From positions 154,108 through 218,107 of the forward strand of contig NZ_JADPIE010000006.1 of the NCBI RefSeq assembly GCF_015666175.1: DNA of 64,000 nucleotides. The letters run 5' to 3'. This stretch comes from Halonatronomonas betaini (GTDB taxonomy: Bacteria > Bacillota > Halanaerobiia > Halanaerobiales > Halarsenatibacteraceae). Shown piece after piece: positions 55,836 through 63,928 of this stretch. Each line of letters starts with the position of its first letter. The first letter of the stretch is position 1. The notes under the pieces were generated by a model, which saw nothing but the letters and a program-made list of their open reading frames with translations, was not told the origin of the DNA and made no database searches. The position numbers were made by a program, and so were the translations under genes.

Positions 55836-56276
55836 TTAAAATACAAAAAACAAAATAATTCCACTTATCAAACCGGCAACAATATCATCTAACATAACTC
55901 CAGTCCCACCTTTAAAATCCTGAACATAATCAATCGGACCAGGCTTAAAAATATCAAAGACTCTAAAAAGAAGAAAGCCAGTTAGATAATGGACAAAATT
56001 ATACGGATTCATAAAAGCAAAAGTAATAAAAACTCCAGCAATTTCATCAATTACTATCTCCTGATTATCTTTAATACCTGTCCTATTTTCTTCCTGCTGA
56101 CAGATCAAAGTCCCGACAATTACCGTTATTATAATAGCCGGCCAGCTTCTTAAAATTGGGAATAAGGCCAGTAGCCCCAGCCCAACCAGGGAACCAAAGG
56201 TGCCAGGCATATATTTAATTCTTCCAACCATAAAACCTGTTGCAAAAAAATAATTAATTCTCTCCATAATGCCCAT
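55836..56276 (-). CDS. pgpA: Phosphatidylglycerophosphatase A-like
   Basis: About 146 residues, PgpA family. Motifs GRIKYMPGTFGSLVG, IVIDEIAGVFITF (catalytic acidic region), FRVFDIFKPGPIDYVQDF and MLDDIVAG. It removes phosphate from phosphatidylglycerophosphate, the product of the adjacent pgsA. ATG 56276 has GGGAG 8 bp upstream. Confidence 0.9.
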   Translation of the reverse strand: MGIMERINYFFATGFMVGRIKYMPGTFGSLVGLGLLALFPILRSWPAIIITVIVGTLICQQEENRTGIKDNQEIVIDEIAGVFITFAFMNPYNFVHYLTGFLLFRVFDIFKPGPIDYVQDFKGGTGVMLDDIVAGLISGIILFFVF

Positions 56277-56278
56277 AA

Positions 56279-56836
56279 TTACAGCTCCCACTCCAGGTCT
56301 GCATCAGCAAAATACCTGTAGCCTGAATAAAATGTAATCAGAGCAGCTAGCCAGATTAAAATCAGCGGTAGATATCCAGGGAGTGGAATAATCTCTGGAT
56401 AGACTAAAAAGGCGAGCACAGCAACAATCTGGGTAACAGTCTTTAATTTACCCCAGATACTGGCAGAAATAATAATGCCTTCGCTGGCAGCAATCACCCT
56501 CAGACCAGTTACAGCAAATTCCCGGCCAATAATAATAATAACCGGCCAGGGAGAAATTAAATTCAGGCTAACAAAACCAATCAGGGCAGATGAAACTAAA
56601 AGCTTATCAGCTAAAGGATCAGCAATCTTGCCAAAATTAGTAACCTGATTACTCCGTCTGGCCAGATATCCATCGGCAGCATCAGTCAGACTTGCAACAA
56701 CAAAAACGACAAAAGAAATCCAGGAAGCCACAAAAGGCAACCTCGCCCGCATTAATAAAAAGAAAACAAAGACCGGAATTAAAATAATCCTGGCTAAAGT
56801 TAACTTATTTGGCATATTCATATCAGCCAATTTCAT
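56279..56836 (-). CDS. pgsA: CDP-diacylglycerol--glycerol-3-phosphate 3-phosphatidyltransferase
   Basis: About 185 residues, polytopic. The CDP-alcohol phosphotransferase motif D-x2-DG-x2-AR-x8-G-x3-D-x3-D is seen in LTDAADGYLARR...FGKIADPLADK. With the next gene (pgpA) it makes phosphatidylglycerol. ATG 56836 has AAGGAG 9 bp upstream; an in-frame ATG further out lies inside rimO. Confidence 0.93.
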   Translation of the reverse strand: MKLADMNMPNKLTLARIILIPVFVFFLLMRARLPFVASWISFVVFVVASLTDAADGYLARRSNQVTNFGKIADPLADKLLVSSALIGFVSLNLISPWPVIIIIGREFAVTGLRVIAASEGIIISASIWGKLKTVTQIVAVLAFLVYPEIIPLPGYLPLILIWLAALITFYSGYRYFADADLEWEL

Positions 56837-58163
56837 CAATAATCTCTCCTTCAAGATCATATTCAAAAGCCGACTTAACTAAAGCAAGATAAATAGAACC
56901 TATCTCAATCTCAAATTCCTCAGGCAACTCACCGCTGATAGCATTATCTATCTCTGGGGCATCATATTCAGTCCTGCCATTAAAGCGGTTGCCATCAATC
57001 TCCTCAACAATTATTTCCAGCTTCTTATCAACTCTCTCGCTATTTTTCTCAAGGGCTATTGTTTGCTGTTCTTCCATTATCTGATTATAGCGCCTAACTT
57101 TAAGATCCTCATCCAGCTGACCATCAAGTCTTGCCGCCGGGGTATTCTCCTCCTTGGAATAGGTAAATACTCCAAGACGATCAAACTTAACCTCTTTTAT
57201 AAAATCAACTAACTCCTCAAACTCTTCCTCAGACTCACCTGGAAATCCGACTATTAGCGAAGTCCTTAACACCACATCAGGCAGAACATTTCTAATCCTA
57301 GCAATCTTAGCCTCCAGAGAGCTCCTATCTCCAGGTCTGCCCATCCTCTTTCTAACCTGACCGGCAGCATGCTGGATTGGAATATCTAAATAATTACAGA
57401 TTTTATCTTCCCTGGCCATCACCTCTAATACTTTTTCCTCAAGATGTTCAGGATAAGTATACATCAATCTAATCCACTTTAAACCGTCTATCTTTGCAAG
57501 CTCCTCTAAAAGCCCGGCCAGTCGCACCTCACCATAAATATCAAGGCCATAAAGGGCAGTATCCTGGGCCACCAGAATCAACTCATTAATCCCCTGCTCA
57601 ACAAGCCTTCTGGCCTCATTTAAAATATATTCCATTTCCCGGCTCTTAAAACCACCCTTAATCGATGGAATAGTGCAATAGGTACAGTTCTGGTCACAGC
57701 CATCAGCAATTTTTAAATAAGCAGTTCCCTTTTCCTTATGAACCCTGGGAATATCTCGGTTTAAACCCTGTTCAGGCTCGCTAACCATGGTCACCCTCTG
57801 ACCCCTTTTAACCTCTTCAACTAATTCAACCATCTTCTGATAATCACCGATCCCGAAAATGCCATCTACTTCAGGAATATCAGATTTAATATCATCGACA
57901 TATCTCTGGGCCAGACAGCCTGTCACAATAACCTTCTGACAGTTTCCAGTCTCCTTTAACTTCACCGCCTCAAAAATAGCCTCAATCGACTCCTCCTTGG
58001 CAGTCTCAATAAACCCGCAGGTATTAACAGCTATAATATCAGCAACTTCATAATCATCAACAAGTGTTATATTTTCAGATTCAGTCAGATATCCGGCAAT
58101 ATACTCACCATCAACCTGATTTTTCGGACAACCTAAATTATAAATAAATACCCTAACAGACAT
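56823..58163 (-). CDS. rimO: Ribosomal protein S12 methylthiotransferase RimO
   Basis: About 446 residues, radical-SAM methylthiotransferase. N-terminal UPF0004 domain with C12, C49 and C83 for a [4Fe-4S] cluster, radical-SAM C156-x3-C160-x2-C163 (CDQNCTYC), and a C-terminal TRAM domain. IQHAAGQVRKRMGR is typical. It methylthiolates an Asp of ribosomal protein S12. ATG 58163 follows AGGAG by 7 bp. Confidence 0.94.
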   Translation of the reverse strand: MSVRVFIYNLGCPKNQVDGEYIAGYLTESENITLVDDYEVADIIAVNTCGFIETAKEESIEAIFEAVKLKETGNCQKVIVTGCLAQRYVDDIKSDIPEVDGIFGIGDYQKMVELVEEVKRGQRVTMVSEPEQGLNRDIPRVHKEKGTAYLKIADGCDQNCTYCTIPSIKGGFKSREMEYILNEARRLVEQGINELILVAQDTALYGLDIYGEVRLAGLLEELAKIDGLKWIRLMYTYPEHLEEKVLEVMAREDKICNYLDIPIQHAAGQVRKRMGRPGDRSSLEAKIARIRNVLPDVVLRTSLIVGFPGESEEEFEELVDFIKEVKFDRLGVFTYSKEENTPAARLDGQLDEDLKVRRYNQIMEEQQTIALEKNSERVDKKLEIIVEEIDGNRFNGRTEYDAPEIDNAISGELPEEFEIEIGSIYLALVKSAFEYDLEGEIIDEIG

Positions 58164-58282
58164 AAATTCACTCCTAATCATTAAATTAATAAATTGACCT
58201 ATTTAAACTAATTATAAACATAGTTCACTAACTATGCAAGCAGTTGCGCTAACCAGTAAAAATTACTATATAATATAAGAAA

Positions 58283-58302
58283 AATCGGCCTCCAGGCCGA
58301 TT
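58283..58302 (-). terminator. Terminator of tRNA-Pro
   Basis: AATCGGCC stem with 4-nt loop TCCA; on the minus strand followed by TTTCTT. It lies just beyond the tRNA 3' end. Confidence 0.75.
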
Positions 58303-58313
58303 AAAAACTGAAA

Positions 58314-58390
58314 TGGTCGGGTTGCCGGGATTTGAACCCGGGACCTCACGCCCCCCAGGCGTGCGCGCTACCAAGCTGCGCCACAACCCG
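58314..58390 (-). tRNA. tRNA-Pro (anticodon GGG)
   Basis: Complete cloverleaf in 77 nt including an encoded CCA. Acceptor CGGGTTG / CAACCCG, D-arm GCGC, anticodon arm CACGC-CTGGGGG-GCGTG and T-arm CCGGG-TTCAAAT-CCCGG. Position 34-36 is GGG, reading CCC and CCU. Confidence 0.96.
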
Positions 58391-58410
58391 ATTAAATTAT
58401 TAACAGAAAT

Positions 58411-58439
58411 ATTATACAAAATCCTCATACCATTGTCAA
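58411..58439 (-). promoter_or_regulatory. Promoter of tRNA-Pro
   Basis: Consensus on the minus strand: TTGACA (58434-58439), 17-bp spacer, TATAAT (58411-58416). Confidence 0.85.
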
Positions 58440-58446
58440 GACTAAA

Positions 58447-58740
58447 CTACTTAACCCAATCCTTCTTTCTGAGCCATTCTGCAAGCTTATCAGGATCATC
58501 AGTCACAATAAAAACTTCCTGAATCGAGGAGCTATTCTTGGCCAGAACTTTAAAGCCACTGGAAGTATTATATTTCAACCTTAAAAAAGGCTGAACTCCA
58601 CTCCCTTTTCTCCGGTTTATCCTCCCAGGAATAATACTCTTAACTAAAGGGTGAATTGAAATCCCCTCAAGTAAAGGCAAAATATCATCAATAATTGTAT
58701 GTTCCTGTTTAATCTTATCAATCTTATATTTGCCACCCAT
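58447..58740 (-). CDS. Small DUF2103-like protein
   Basis: 97 residues. The pattern HTIIDDILPLLEGI, KSIIPGRINRRKG, QPFLRLKYNTSSGFKVLAK and VQEVFIVTDD-like end (here IQEVFIVTDD) is that of DUF2103, described as putative metal-binding proteins. No catalytic function is established. It stands alone between tRNA-Pro and the repeat region. The match is from memory of the family pattern. Confidence 0.6.
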   Translation of the reverse strand: MGGKYKIDKIKQEHTIIDDILPLLEGISIHPLVKSIIPGRINRRKGSGVQPFLRLKYNTSSGFKVLAKNSSSIQEVFIVTDDPDKLAEWLRKKDWVK

Positions 58741-58830
58741 TTATAATCACCAACTCAAAATGTATTATAACATATAATAGTTTTCAAGTACAGTTTAAAA
58801 CTATATTAATATACCTTCAATAGTATACAT

Positions 58831-58884
58831 CCCCGGTACCAACCCAGTATCAACCCAGTACCAACCCAGTACCAACCCACTCCT
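58831..58884. repeat. 11-bp tandem repeat array, copy 2 (about 5 units)
   Basis: CCCCGGTACCA, ACCCAGTATCA, two ACCCAGTACCA and a terminal ACCCACTCCT. Same unit and same order of variants as the array at 22653-22717, with one fewer central unit, between the DUF2103-like gene and tRNA-Thr. Confidence 0.9.
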
Positions 58885-58983
58885 GATACTTCTTATAAAT
58901 ACTTTAAATAAACTATTCTGAAATAACTTAAAATTTACATAAGTAAAACTTCAAAATAAAACTGAATTATTTTCAAAAAACCC

Positions 58984-59012
58984 TTGACGCATCGAACATA
59001 CTACGTTATAAT
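58984..59012 (+). promoter_or_regulatory. Promoter of tRNA-Thr
   Basis: TTGACG (58984-58989), 17-bp spacer, TATAAT (59007-59012), 38 bp before the tRNA. Confidence 0.85.
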
Positions 59013-59050
59013 ATATTTTGTGTTGAGGTAATTAAATAATAAATTTTCAA

Positions 59051-59126
59051 GCTGACGTAGCTCAATTGGTAGAGCAGCTGCCTTGTAAGCAGCAGGTTAC
59101 CGGTTCAAGTCCGGTCGTCAGCTCCA
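59051..59126 (+). tRNA. tRNA-Thr (anticodon TGT)
   Basis: 76 nt with encoded CCA. Acceptor GCTGACG / CGTCAGC, anticodon arm GCTGC-CTTGTAA-GCAGC, T-arm ACCGG-TTCAAGT-CCGGT. The anticodon TGT reads ACA (and by wobble others). T-rich sequence follows. Confidence 0.96.
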
Positions 59127-59202
59127 TTTTTATTTATAGCTGAAAAATCAAAGAATCCAGCTAACACCTACATAGAAAATATTGCTAATAACTAAATATA
59201 AT

Positions 59203-59919
59203 TTACCAGTTCTGCTCAATCCTTTGATTGAGCATTATTTTATTTAAATCAACATTTGTATCATAAACAAAGATATCTATCCCGGCCTCTCTGGCTTTAT
59301 CTAAAGTTTCAGCAAAATCAGGATCAATCTCCTCACAGGGCTTAAATAATTCAGCCTGTTCCTGCTGAACAATAAATAAAACTCCAGCCAGATTACCAGT
59401 TACATCTTTCCACTTAATCAACTCCTCAAGATGCCTGACCCCTCTTTTAGTTGGAGCATCTGGAAAACAGGCCTGGCCATCATCTACTAAATTAACAGAT
59501 TTAACCTCTAAAAGATATTCATCACCATCAGTAGCATTTAATAAAAAATCAAACCTGGAATTACCCCAGGTATATTCTCGCCTATTAATGCTATAATCAC
59601 TTAAGCCATCAAAGAATTCATTCTCCAGACCAACCTCTGCCAGATCATTGGCCAGATGAGAATTCATCGAAACAAATTCATCATTATCCAGCTTAACTAA
59701 AATTACACTTCCTGCTGTCTTCCTTTCAGGATTATCAGTCGGCTTATAATATACAACCCTACCCTCTTTGATAATCAAAGGCAGTCTGCCAGGATCTGGC
59801 AGATGTAACTTAATTTTATTACTTGACTCATCTTCACAAATCAAAACAAATCTATTAGGCCTTGCAATAATCTTTGCTTTCAATAAATTATCAGAAAAAT
59901 CTATATAAGGCAGTTCCAT
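59203..59919 (-). CDS. sfsA: SfsA family nuclease-like protein
   Basis: About 238 residues. N-terminal OB-like region (FVLICEDESSNKIKLHLPDPGRL) and C-terminal nuclease-like part with RFDFLLNATDGDEYLLEVKSV (Asp, Glu, Lys), CFPDAPTKRGVRHLEELI. Called a sugar-fermentation stimulation protein; biochemical role uncertain, probably DNA binding or cleavage. ATG 59919 has GGAGGT 7 bp upstream. An upstream in-frame start would read through a terminator hairpin and is rejected. Confidence 0.92.
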   Translation of the reverse strand: MELPYIDFSDNLLKAKIIARPNRFVLICEDESSNKIKLHLPDPGRLPLIIKEGRVVYYKPTDNPERKTAGSVILVKLDNDEFVSMNSHLANDLAEVGLENEFFDGLSDYSINRREYTWGNSRFDFLLNATDGDEYLLEVKSVNLVDDGQACFPDAPTKRGVRHLEELIKWKDVTGNLAGVLFIVQQEQAELFKPCEEIDPDFAETLDKAREAGIDIFVYDTNVDLNKIMLNQRIEQNW

Positions 59920-59942
59920 ATATTCCACCTCCAAAAAAAATA

Positions 59943-59963
59943 ACCGGGGAAAATTTCCCCGGT
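59943..59963 (-). terminator. Terminator directly upstream of sfsA
   Basis: ACCGGGGAAA/TTTCCCCGGT palindrome, followed on the minus strand by TTATTTTTTTT. The T-run runs straight into the sfsA ribosome-binding site, so sfsA is made only from read-through transcripts or this acts as an attenuator. Confidence 0.85.
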
Positions 59964-59974
59964 AAGTCAATTAG

Positions 59975-60208
59975 TTAAAATACAACTTCTACTGAATAAA
60001 GCTCACTACACTTTTTATTTTCCATTTTACCTTCTTGCGTTTTAATTTCAATTTTATCTTTCTCCTGATCCCTCAAAAACAAACTTAAGAAACCAGTATC
60101 TTCAATATGTCTATTCAAGTCCTGAGCCACACATGGAATACCATTAATTTCCTCAATATCGTCACTTAAATAAGTCGTACCATCCTTGAATTTAAGAATA
60201 AATTGCAT
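59975..60208 (-). CDS. Small protein of unknown function
   Basis: 77 residues, no family recognised. It begins MQFILKFKDGTTYLSDDIEEI and ends YSVEVVF; short beta strands and acidic patches suggest a small soluble domain. ATG 60208 has AGAGGTG 5 bp upstream. A promoter and an operator-like palindrome lie 50-97 bp ahead, and a terminator follows the stop, so it is a single-gene unit. Confidence 0.7.
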   Translation of the reverse strand: MQFILKFKDGTTYLSDDIEEINGIPCVAQDLNRHIEDTGFLSLFLRDQEKDKIEIKTQEGKMENKKCSELYSVEVVF

Positions 60209-60256
60209 TATATCACCTCTCTGATATTTTAGTTGAATCAGTACTCTTAACATTAT

Positions 60257-60305
60257 ATTCTAGGTCTTTTAAAAAACTCCTGCAAAAATTGATAGATTTT
60301 ATCAA
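60257..60305 (-). promoter_or_regulatory. Promoter and palindrome ahead of the small gene
   Basis: On the minus strand TTGCAG (60280-60285), 17-bp spacer, TAGAAT (60257-60262). Just upstream TTGATA-N5-TATCAA (60289-60305) is a perfect inverted repeat of the size of a repressor or activator site; no known regulator assigned. Confidence 0.55.
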
Positions 60306-60324
60306 CTTTTAAATATAATTAATA

Positions 60325-61092
60325 TTAATCCAGGGAAAGATTATCATTTAAAATATCAATCTTCTTATCATCTGAAATATTTAGATTTAACGGAGTAATC
60401 GAAATAAAGCCATTTTTTATTGCATTTATATCAGCTTTATCATCATCGTAAGATTTATTGCCACCTCTAAACCAAAAATATTTGCCTCCTGCAGGATCAA
60501 TCCTCTCCTCCACTGAATCTTCATATAAATGAGGAGCTAGAGTAGTAATCTTATAGCCATTATATTTAGAATATTTTAAATCAGGAAAATTAATATTCAA
60601 AGGACCATCAAGTAGATTAAGCGTTTCTATAAAATCATCATTACTTAAATAATCAACTAACTTATCAGCCACTGCTGTAAAATTTTTAGATTCATCGATT
60701 GAGAGTGAGACAGCAATGGCCTTATAACCCTGTATATAGGCCTCTATTGCCGCTGAGACAGTTCCAGAATAGTAGACGTCATATCCAAGGTTATGGCCAT
60801 GATTAATGCCTGATATGACAAGATCGGGCTTGAAATCCTCAAAAACCTTAAGAGCAAGTTTAATACAATCAGCTGGAGTACCATTAACCCTATAGGCGTC
60901 ATTACCTAATCTCTTGCTCACAGTTTTAAATAATCTTAACGGCTTTCTAATAGTAATTGCATGACTGATAGCGCTCCTCTCCTGATCAGGTGCAATTACC
61001 TTTAATTGATGACCTGCCTCAATTAAAGCTTCAGCTAAACTATTAATTCCTTCTGCATAGATACCATCGTCATTAACTAATAATATTTTCAT
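60325..61092 (-). CDS. surE: 5'-nucleotidase SurE
   Basis: 255 residues. LLVNDDGIYAEGI (metal site), APDQERSAISHAIT, GTPADCIKLAL, SGINHGHNLGYDVYYSGTVSAAIEA are SurE signatures (last in two parts: SGINHGHNLGYD, YYSGTVSAA). It removes phosphate from nucleoside monophosphates, with stress-survival roles. AAGGAG lies before the ATG. Divergent from perR. Confidence 0.95.
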   Translation of the reverse strand: MKILLVNDDGIYAEGINSLAEALIEAGHQLKVIAPDQERSAISHAITIRKPLRLFKTVSKRLGNDAYRVNGTPADCIKLALKVFEDFKPDLVISGINHGHNLGYDVYYSGTVSAAIEAYIQGYKAIAVSLSIDESKNFTAVADKLVDYLSNDDFIETLNLLDGPLNINFPDLKYSKYNGYKITTLAPHLYEDSVEERIDPAGGKYFWFRGGNKSYDDDKADINAIKNGFISITPLNLNISDDKKIDILNDNLSLD

Positions 61093-61126
61093 AATTGATA
61101 TCTCCTTTATTTCTATACCATTTTAC

Positions 61127-61172
61127 TTGCTTTTAAAAAAAATATTTGATATACTTCTAGTAATGATTATTG
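61127..61172 (+). promoter_or_regulatory. perR promoter with Per-box-like operator
   Basis: TTGCTT (61127-61132), 17-bp spacer, TATACT (61150-61155). At 61158-61172, around the transcription start, TAGTAAT-G-ATTATTG matches the Per box TTATAAT-N-ATTATAA at 10 of 14 positions with a perfect TAAT-N-ATTA core. PerR autorepression is the likely reading. Confidence 0.65.
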
Positions 61173-61190
61173 CAAAAGGAGGGGAGAATA

Positions 61191-61583
61191 TTGGGCAAAA
61201 AGAAAACCAGGATGACAAAACAGCGAAAAGCTATCCTTGAAACACTTAAAAGTACTGATTGCCATCCAACTGCTGACTGGATTTACAATGAAGTTAAAGA
61301 TGAGATACCAAATATAAGCCTGGGCACCGTTTATCGTAATCTTAATTTTTTAGCAGAACAGGGAGAAATAATGGTTCTCGATTATGGCAGCACCCATAGC
61401 AGATATGACGGAACTCCTGAACAGCATTATCATTTTCACTGTCAGGAATGCGATAGCGTTTATGATATCCATATAAACCTTAAAGAAACCCTCAATCAAC
61501 AGGCAGATGAAGCAACTCCTTTTACAATTAATGAACATAGATTGGAATTTTACGGGATCTGTGATAAATGCCAGAATTCCTAG
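61191..61583 (+). CDS. perR: Peroxide-responsive repressor PerR
   Basis: 130 residues, Fur family. All five B. subtilis PerR metal-sensing ligands (H37, D85, H91, H93, D104) are matched with a constant offset of 12 residues: H25, D73, H79, H81, D92. Asp at the D85 position is what sets PerR apart from Fur. Structural zinc is held by C84-x2-C87 and C124-x2-C127. Winged-helix DNA-binding region: SLGTVYRNLNFL. TTG 61191 lies 6 bp after GGAGGGG; an earlier in-frame ATG would overlap the Per box. Confidence 0.93.
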   Translation: MGKKKTRMTKQRKAILETLKSTDCHPTADWIYNEVKDEIPNISLGTVYRNLNFLAEQGEIMVLDYGSTHSRYDGTPEQHYHFHCQECDSVYDIHINLKETLNQQADEATPFTINEHRLEFYGICDKCQNS

Positions 61584-61590
61584 TTTTTAA

Positions 61591-61614
61591 AACTACCGAT
61601 TAAATTCGGTAGTT
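61591..61614. terminator. Terminator of perR (bidirectional)
   Basis: AACTACCGA / TCGGTAGTT 9-bp stem with 6-nt loop, T-run on the plus strand; a weaker TTTTAAAAA follows on the minus strand for mscS. Confidence 0.85.
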
Positions 61615-61657
61615 TTTTATTTATCTCTATTTTTAACTCTATTATTCTATCAACTAT

Positions 61658-62587
61658 TTATCCCTTCATATTTCCACTATTTTCTTCTCTATTACTATCA
61701 GCGACATCATTACCCTGAGAATATATCCTGTAAGTCGGGTACGCCAGATCAACGTCATGATTATTTTCTATAAAATCCATTATTTCTTCCCAGAAATTTT
61801 CATTAGTAGACCTTCTCTTTCTTGGCTCACATAAATAACGGATAGTAAGCTCAACACCACTTTCTTTAACATTCATATAGACAATAGGTGTCAATTTTTT
61901 ATATTCCTTTTTTGCTGAATTAATTATTTTTTCCCTGGCCTCTCGATTAATCTTTCTGGCTTTAATATCAGCAATCTCCTGAAAGGCTTTCTTCGCTTTC
62001 CTCCAGTCACTTTCAAAGGTCAATAATATCTTTATTTCATTCCAGATAAATTCAAAGCCCTGGGTATAGTTGGATATATTTCTATTTAAAGCATGTCCAT
62101 TGGGCACAAATACAATCCTGCCAGTACTCTGATCTGAATCAACCCAGTTACCAATCTCCATAAGAGAAGTTTCAAATAACCTTATATCAATAACATCACC
62201 CTTTACTCCACCAATCTCAATTCTATCACCGATATTATATGGCCGCCTGATTATTAGATACAATCTACCGACAATATTGGCGACCATATCCCTTAAGGCA
62301 ATAGCTAAACCAGCAGAAAAAAGGCCAAAAAATGTCATAAAACCCTGTAAACCTCGAAACCATAAAGGGAATATTAATATAAACCCTAAACCATAGGAGA
62401 TATAATTTAAAACCTTATTATATCTAAACTTTTTAGAGATATCTTTAATCCTATTATCTATTTTCTTGCTAATATATTGCCTTAAATAATAAATAAAAGC
62501 AATAAATAATAACGTTAAAATAAATCTTCTCAATAACTCAGTCCTATCGCTTAAAGCAAAAGCAATAATCTCATTAATAGTAGTCAT
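61658..62587 (-). CDS. mscS: MscS family mechanosensitive channel
   Basis: 309 residues. Three membrane helices (about 17-40, 62-85, 88-112) with the pore helix pattern TFFGLFSAGLAIALRDMVANIVG and the beta domain RPYNIGDRIEIGGVKGDVIDI; then FVPNGHALNRNISNYTQG. Opens under membrane tension, releasing solutes in hypo-osmotic shock; suits a halophile. The AhpD-like gene is 3 bp upstream. Confidence 0.93.
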   Translation of the reverse strand: MTTINEIIAFALSDRTELLRRFILTLLFIAFIYYLRQYISKKIDNRIKDISKKFRYNKVLNYISYGLGFILIFPLWFRGLQGFMTFFGLFSAGLAIALRDMVANIVGRLYLIIRRPYNIGDRIEIGGVKGDVIDIRLFETSLMEIGNWVDSDQSTGRIVFVPNGHALNRNISNYTQGFEFIWNEIKILLTFESDWRKAKKAFQEIADIKARKINREAREKIINSAKKEYKKLTPIVYMNVKESGVELTIRYLCEPRKRRSTNENFWEEIMDFIENNHDVDLAYPTYRIYSQGNDVADSNREENSGNMKG

Positions 62588-62590
62588 ATA

Positions 62591-62947
62591 CTATTCATCC
62601 TTTTCAACTAACTTATCCCAGGCTTCTAGAGCTTTTCTTAAATGGGGGATAATAATCGAACCTCCAACAATTAAACCGATATTTAAGACTTCATATAATT
62701 CTTCATCAGTAATATCTAATTTATAGAGTTCCTGCATATGATAATTAATACAGTCATCACATTTTAAAACAAGTGAAGCTACCAGCCCTAACATTTCCTT
62801 AGTCTTTTTATCCAGGGCTCCATCATCATAAGCCTTTGTATCCAAATTAAAAAATCTCTTAATATTTAAATTATCAGTCTCCATAACTCTCTCATTCATT
62901 TTCTCCCTATACTCATTATATTCATCCCAGAAATCTTTATCAGCCAT
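62591..62947 (-). CDS. Carboxymuconolactone decarboxylase/AhpD-like protein
   Basis: 118 residues, all-helical CMD domain with C63-D-D-C66-x3-H70, the AhpD-type redox or proton-relay site. Likely antioxidant or disulfide chemistry; proximity to perR is suggestive. AGGAGG before the ATG. The substrate is unknown. Confidence 0.87.
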   Translation of the reverse strand: MADKDFWDEYNEYREKMNERVMETDNLNIKRFFNLDTKAYDDGALDKKTKEMLGLVASLVLKCDDCINYHMQELYKLDITDEELYEVLNIGLIVGGSIIIPHLRKALEAWDKLVEKDE

Positions 62948-62966
62948 AAAACTAATACCTCCTAAC

Positions 62967-63863
62967 CTAAAAGATAATATCCAATAGTAATAGTAAAATT
63001 ATAATTACAGAACCACCAGTAAATATTTTTATATTCATCCAATTAACAGCTTTAAGTCTATTTAAACTAATTTTACCTTGATTAACCATCTTTGTAAAGT
63101 TAGAAAATAAATAAAATATATAAGGAAGACTAAATAGTGGAATTATCCAGATTAAATTATTGGTCAATGTTAAATTGATTGCAAATAAAGAATAAGCCAT
63201 TAAAAGAATTATTCCATATATATAATTATACTTTTTTGTAGTTCTGTAAAATTCTAATTTATATTTAGACTCTATAAGATAATTATCTGCTAAACTCAAA
63301 AATAAAAATATATTAAATTCAAGCAATAATATTATAAATAATAAGTTAAAGACTATAACCTTTACATTTGTTAAATCGATAAAGTAAAATGATAAAAATA
63401 AAAGCCCGGAAAGCAGAGCTGAAATAACTCCAATATTTAAATAATCCTTTTTTATAAGCTCTAACCTGGGAACAATATAATATAAAAATAACAAAATTAA
63501 TATATTAAAATAATAAAATAAGTCTAACTCAATAAAAAAGACTAAAAACATATATATTACAATAGATAAAAGTATAAGAGCAAGGCCTAAAATATTATGA
63601 TTAATATTAATCTTTATAAATTTAAATTCCTCGCCTTTATTAAGAGGCTGGATTTCACTCTCATATCGAAAATGATTAAGATAAAATATCATCCCATATA
63701 ATTGGTTATCTGAAATAAAAAAATTGCCAATCTCATTAACTGCAAAAAACAAAAACATCATAATATATGGAAAAAAGCTTCCAGCTCCATTCCATCTAAA
63801 TGATGCTATTAATGCAATTAGAATTGGCAAAAGTACATAAATATAATATTTAAAAATACCCAT
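62967..63863 (-). CDS. Polytopic membrane protein, unknown
   Basis: 298 residues, eight or nine predicted membrane helices, few charged residues, no family recognised. Many Phe, Leu, Ile, Tyr; a loop around residues 60-85 holds the only hydrophilic stretch (YLNHFRYESEIQPLNKGEE). The upstream AGGTG supports the ATG. It is followed by the AhpD-like gene (20 bp). Confidence 0.7.
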   Translation of the reverse strand: MGIFKYYIYVLLPILIALIASFRWNGAGSFFPYIMMFLFFAVNEIGNFFISDNQLYGMIFYLNHFRYESEIQPLNKGEEFKFIKININHNILGLALILLSIVIYMFLVFFIELDLFYYFNILILLFLYYIVPRLELIKKDYLNIGVISALLSGLLFLSFYFIDLTNVKVIVFNLLFIILLLEFNIFLFLSLADNYLIESKYKLEFYRTTKKYNYIYGIILLMAYSLFAINLTLTNNLIWIIPLFSLPYIFYLFSNFTKMVNQGKISLNRLKAVNWMNIKIFTGGSVIIILLLLLDIIF

Positions 63864-63928
63864 AATAACACCTGCTTATTTTAATTATAATACTTTCACT
63901 TAATATTATAAATATGGATATAAAAAAA

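Larger units (their letters stand above)
58741..59050. other. 310-bp intergenic region with repeat array and tRNA promoter
   Basis: No gene seen. It holds the second 11-bp repeat array (58831-58884), then AT-rich sequence and the promoter of tRNA-Thr (58984-59012). Confidence 0.7.

Noticed and set aside
59920..59970. Longer N-terminus of sfsA
   Set aside because: The extension would be translated through a terminator hairpin and poly-T; the ATG at 59919 has a better ribosome-binding site and matches the family start.
62591..63863. Mobile element next to tRNA-Asn
   Set aside because: No integrase, direct repeats or change in base use is visible; the genes look like ordinary chromosomal genes.
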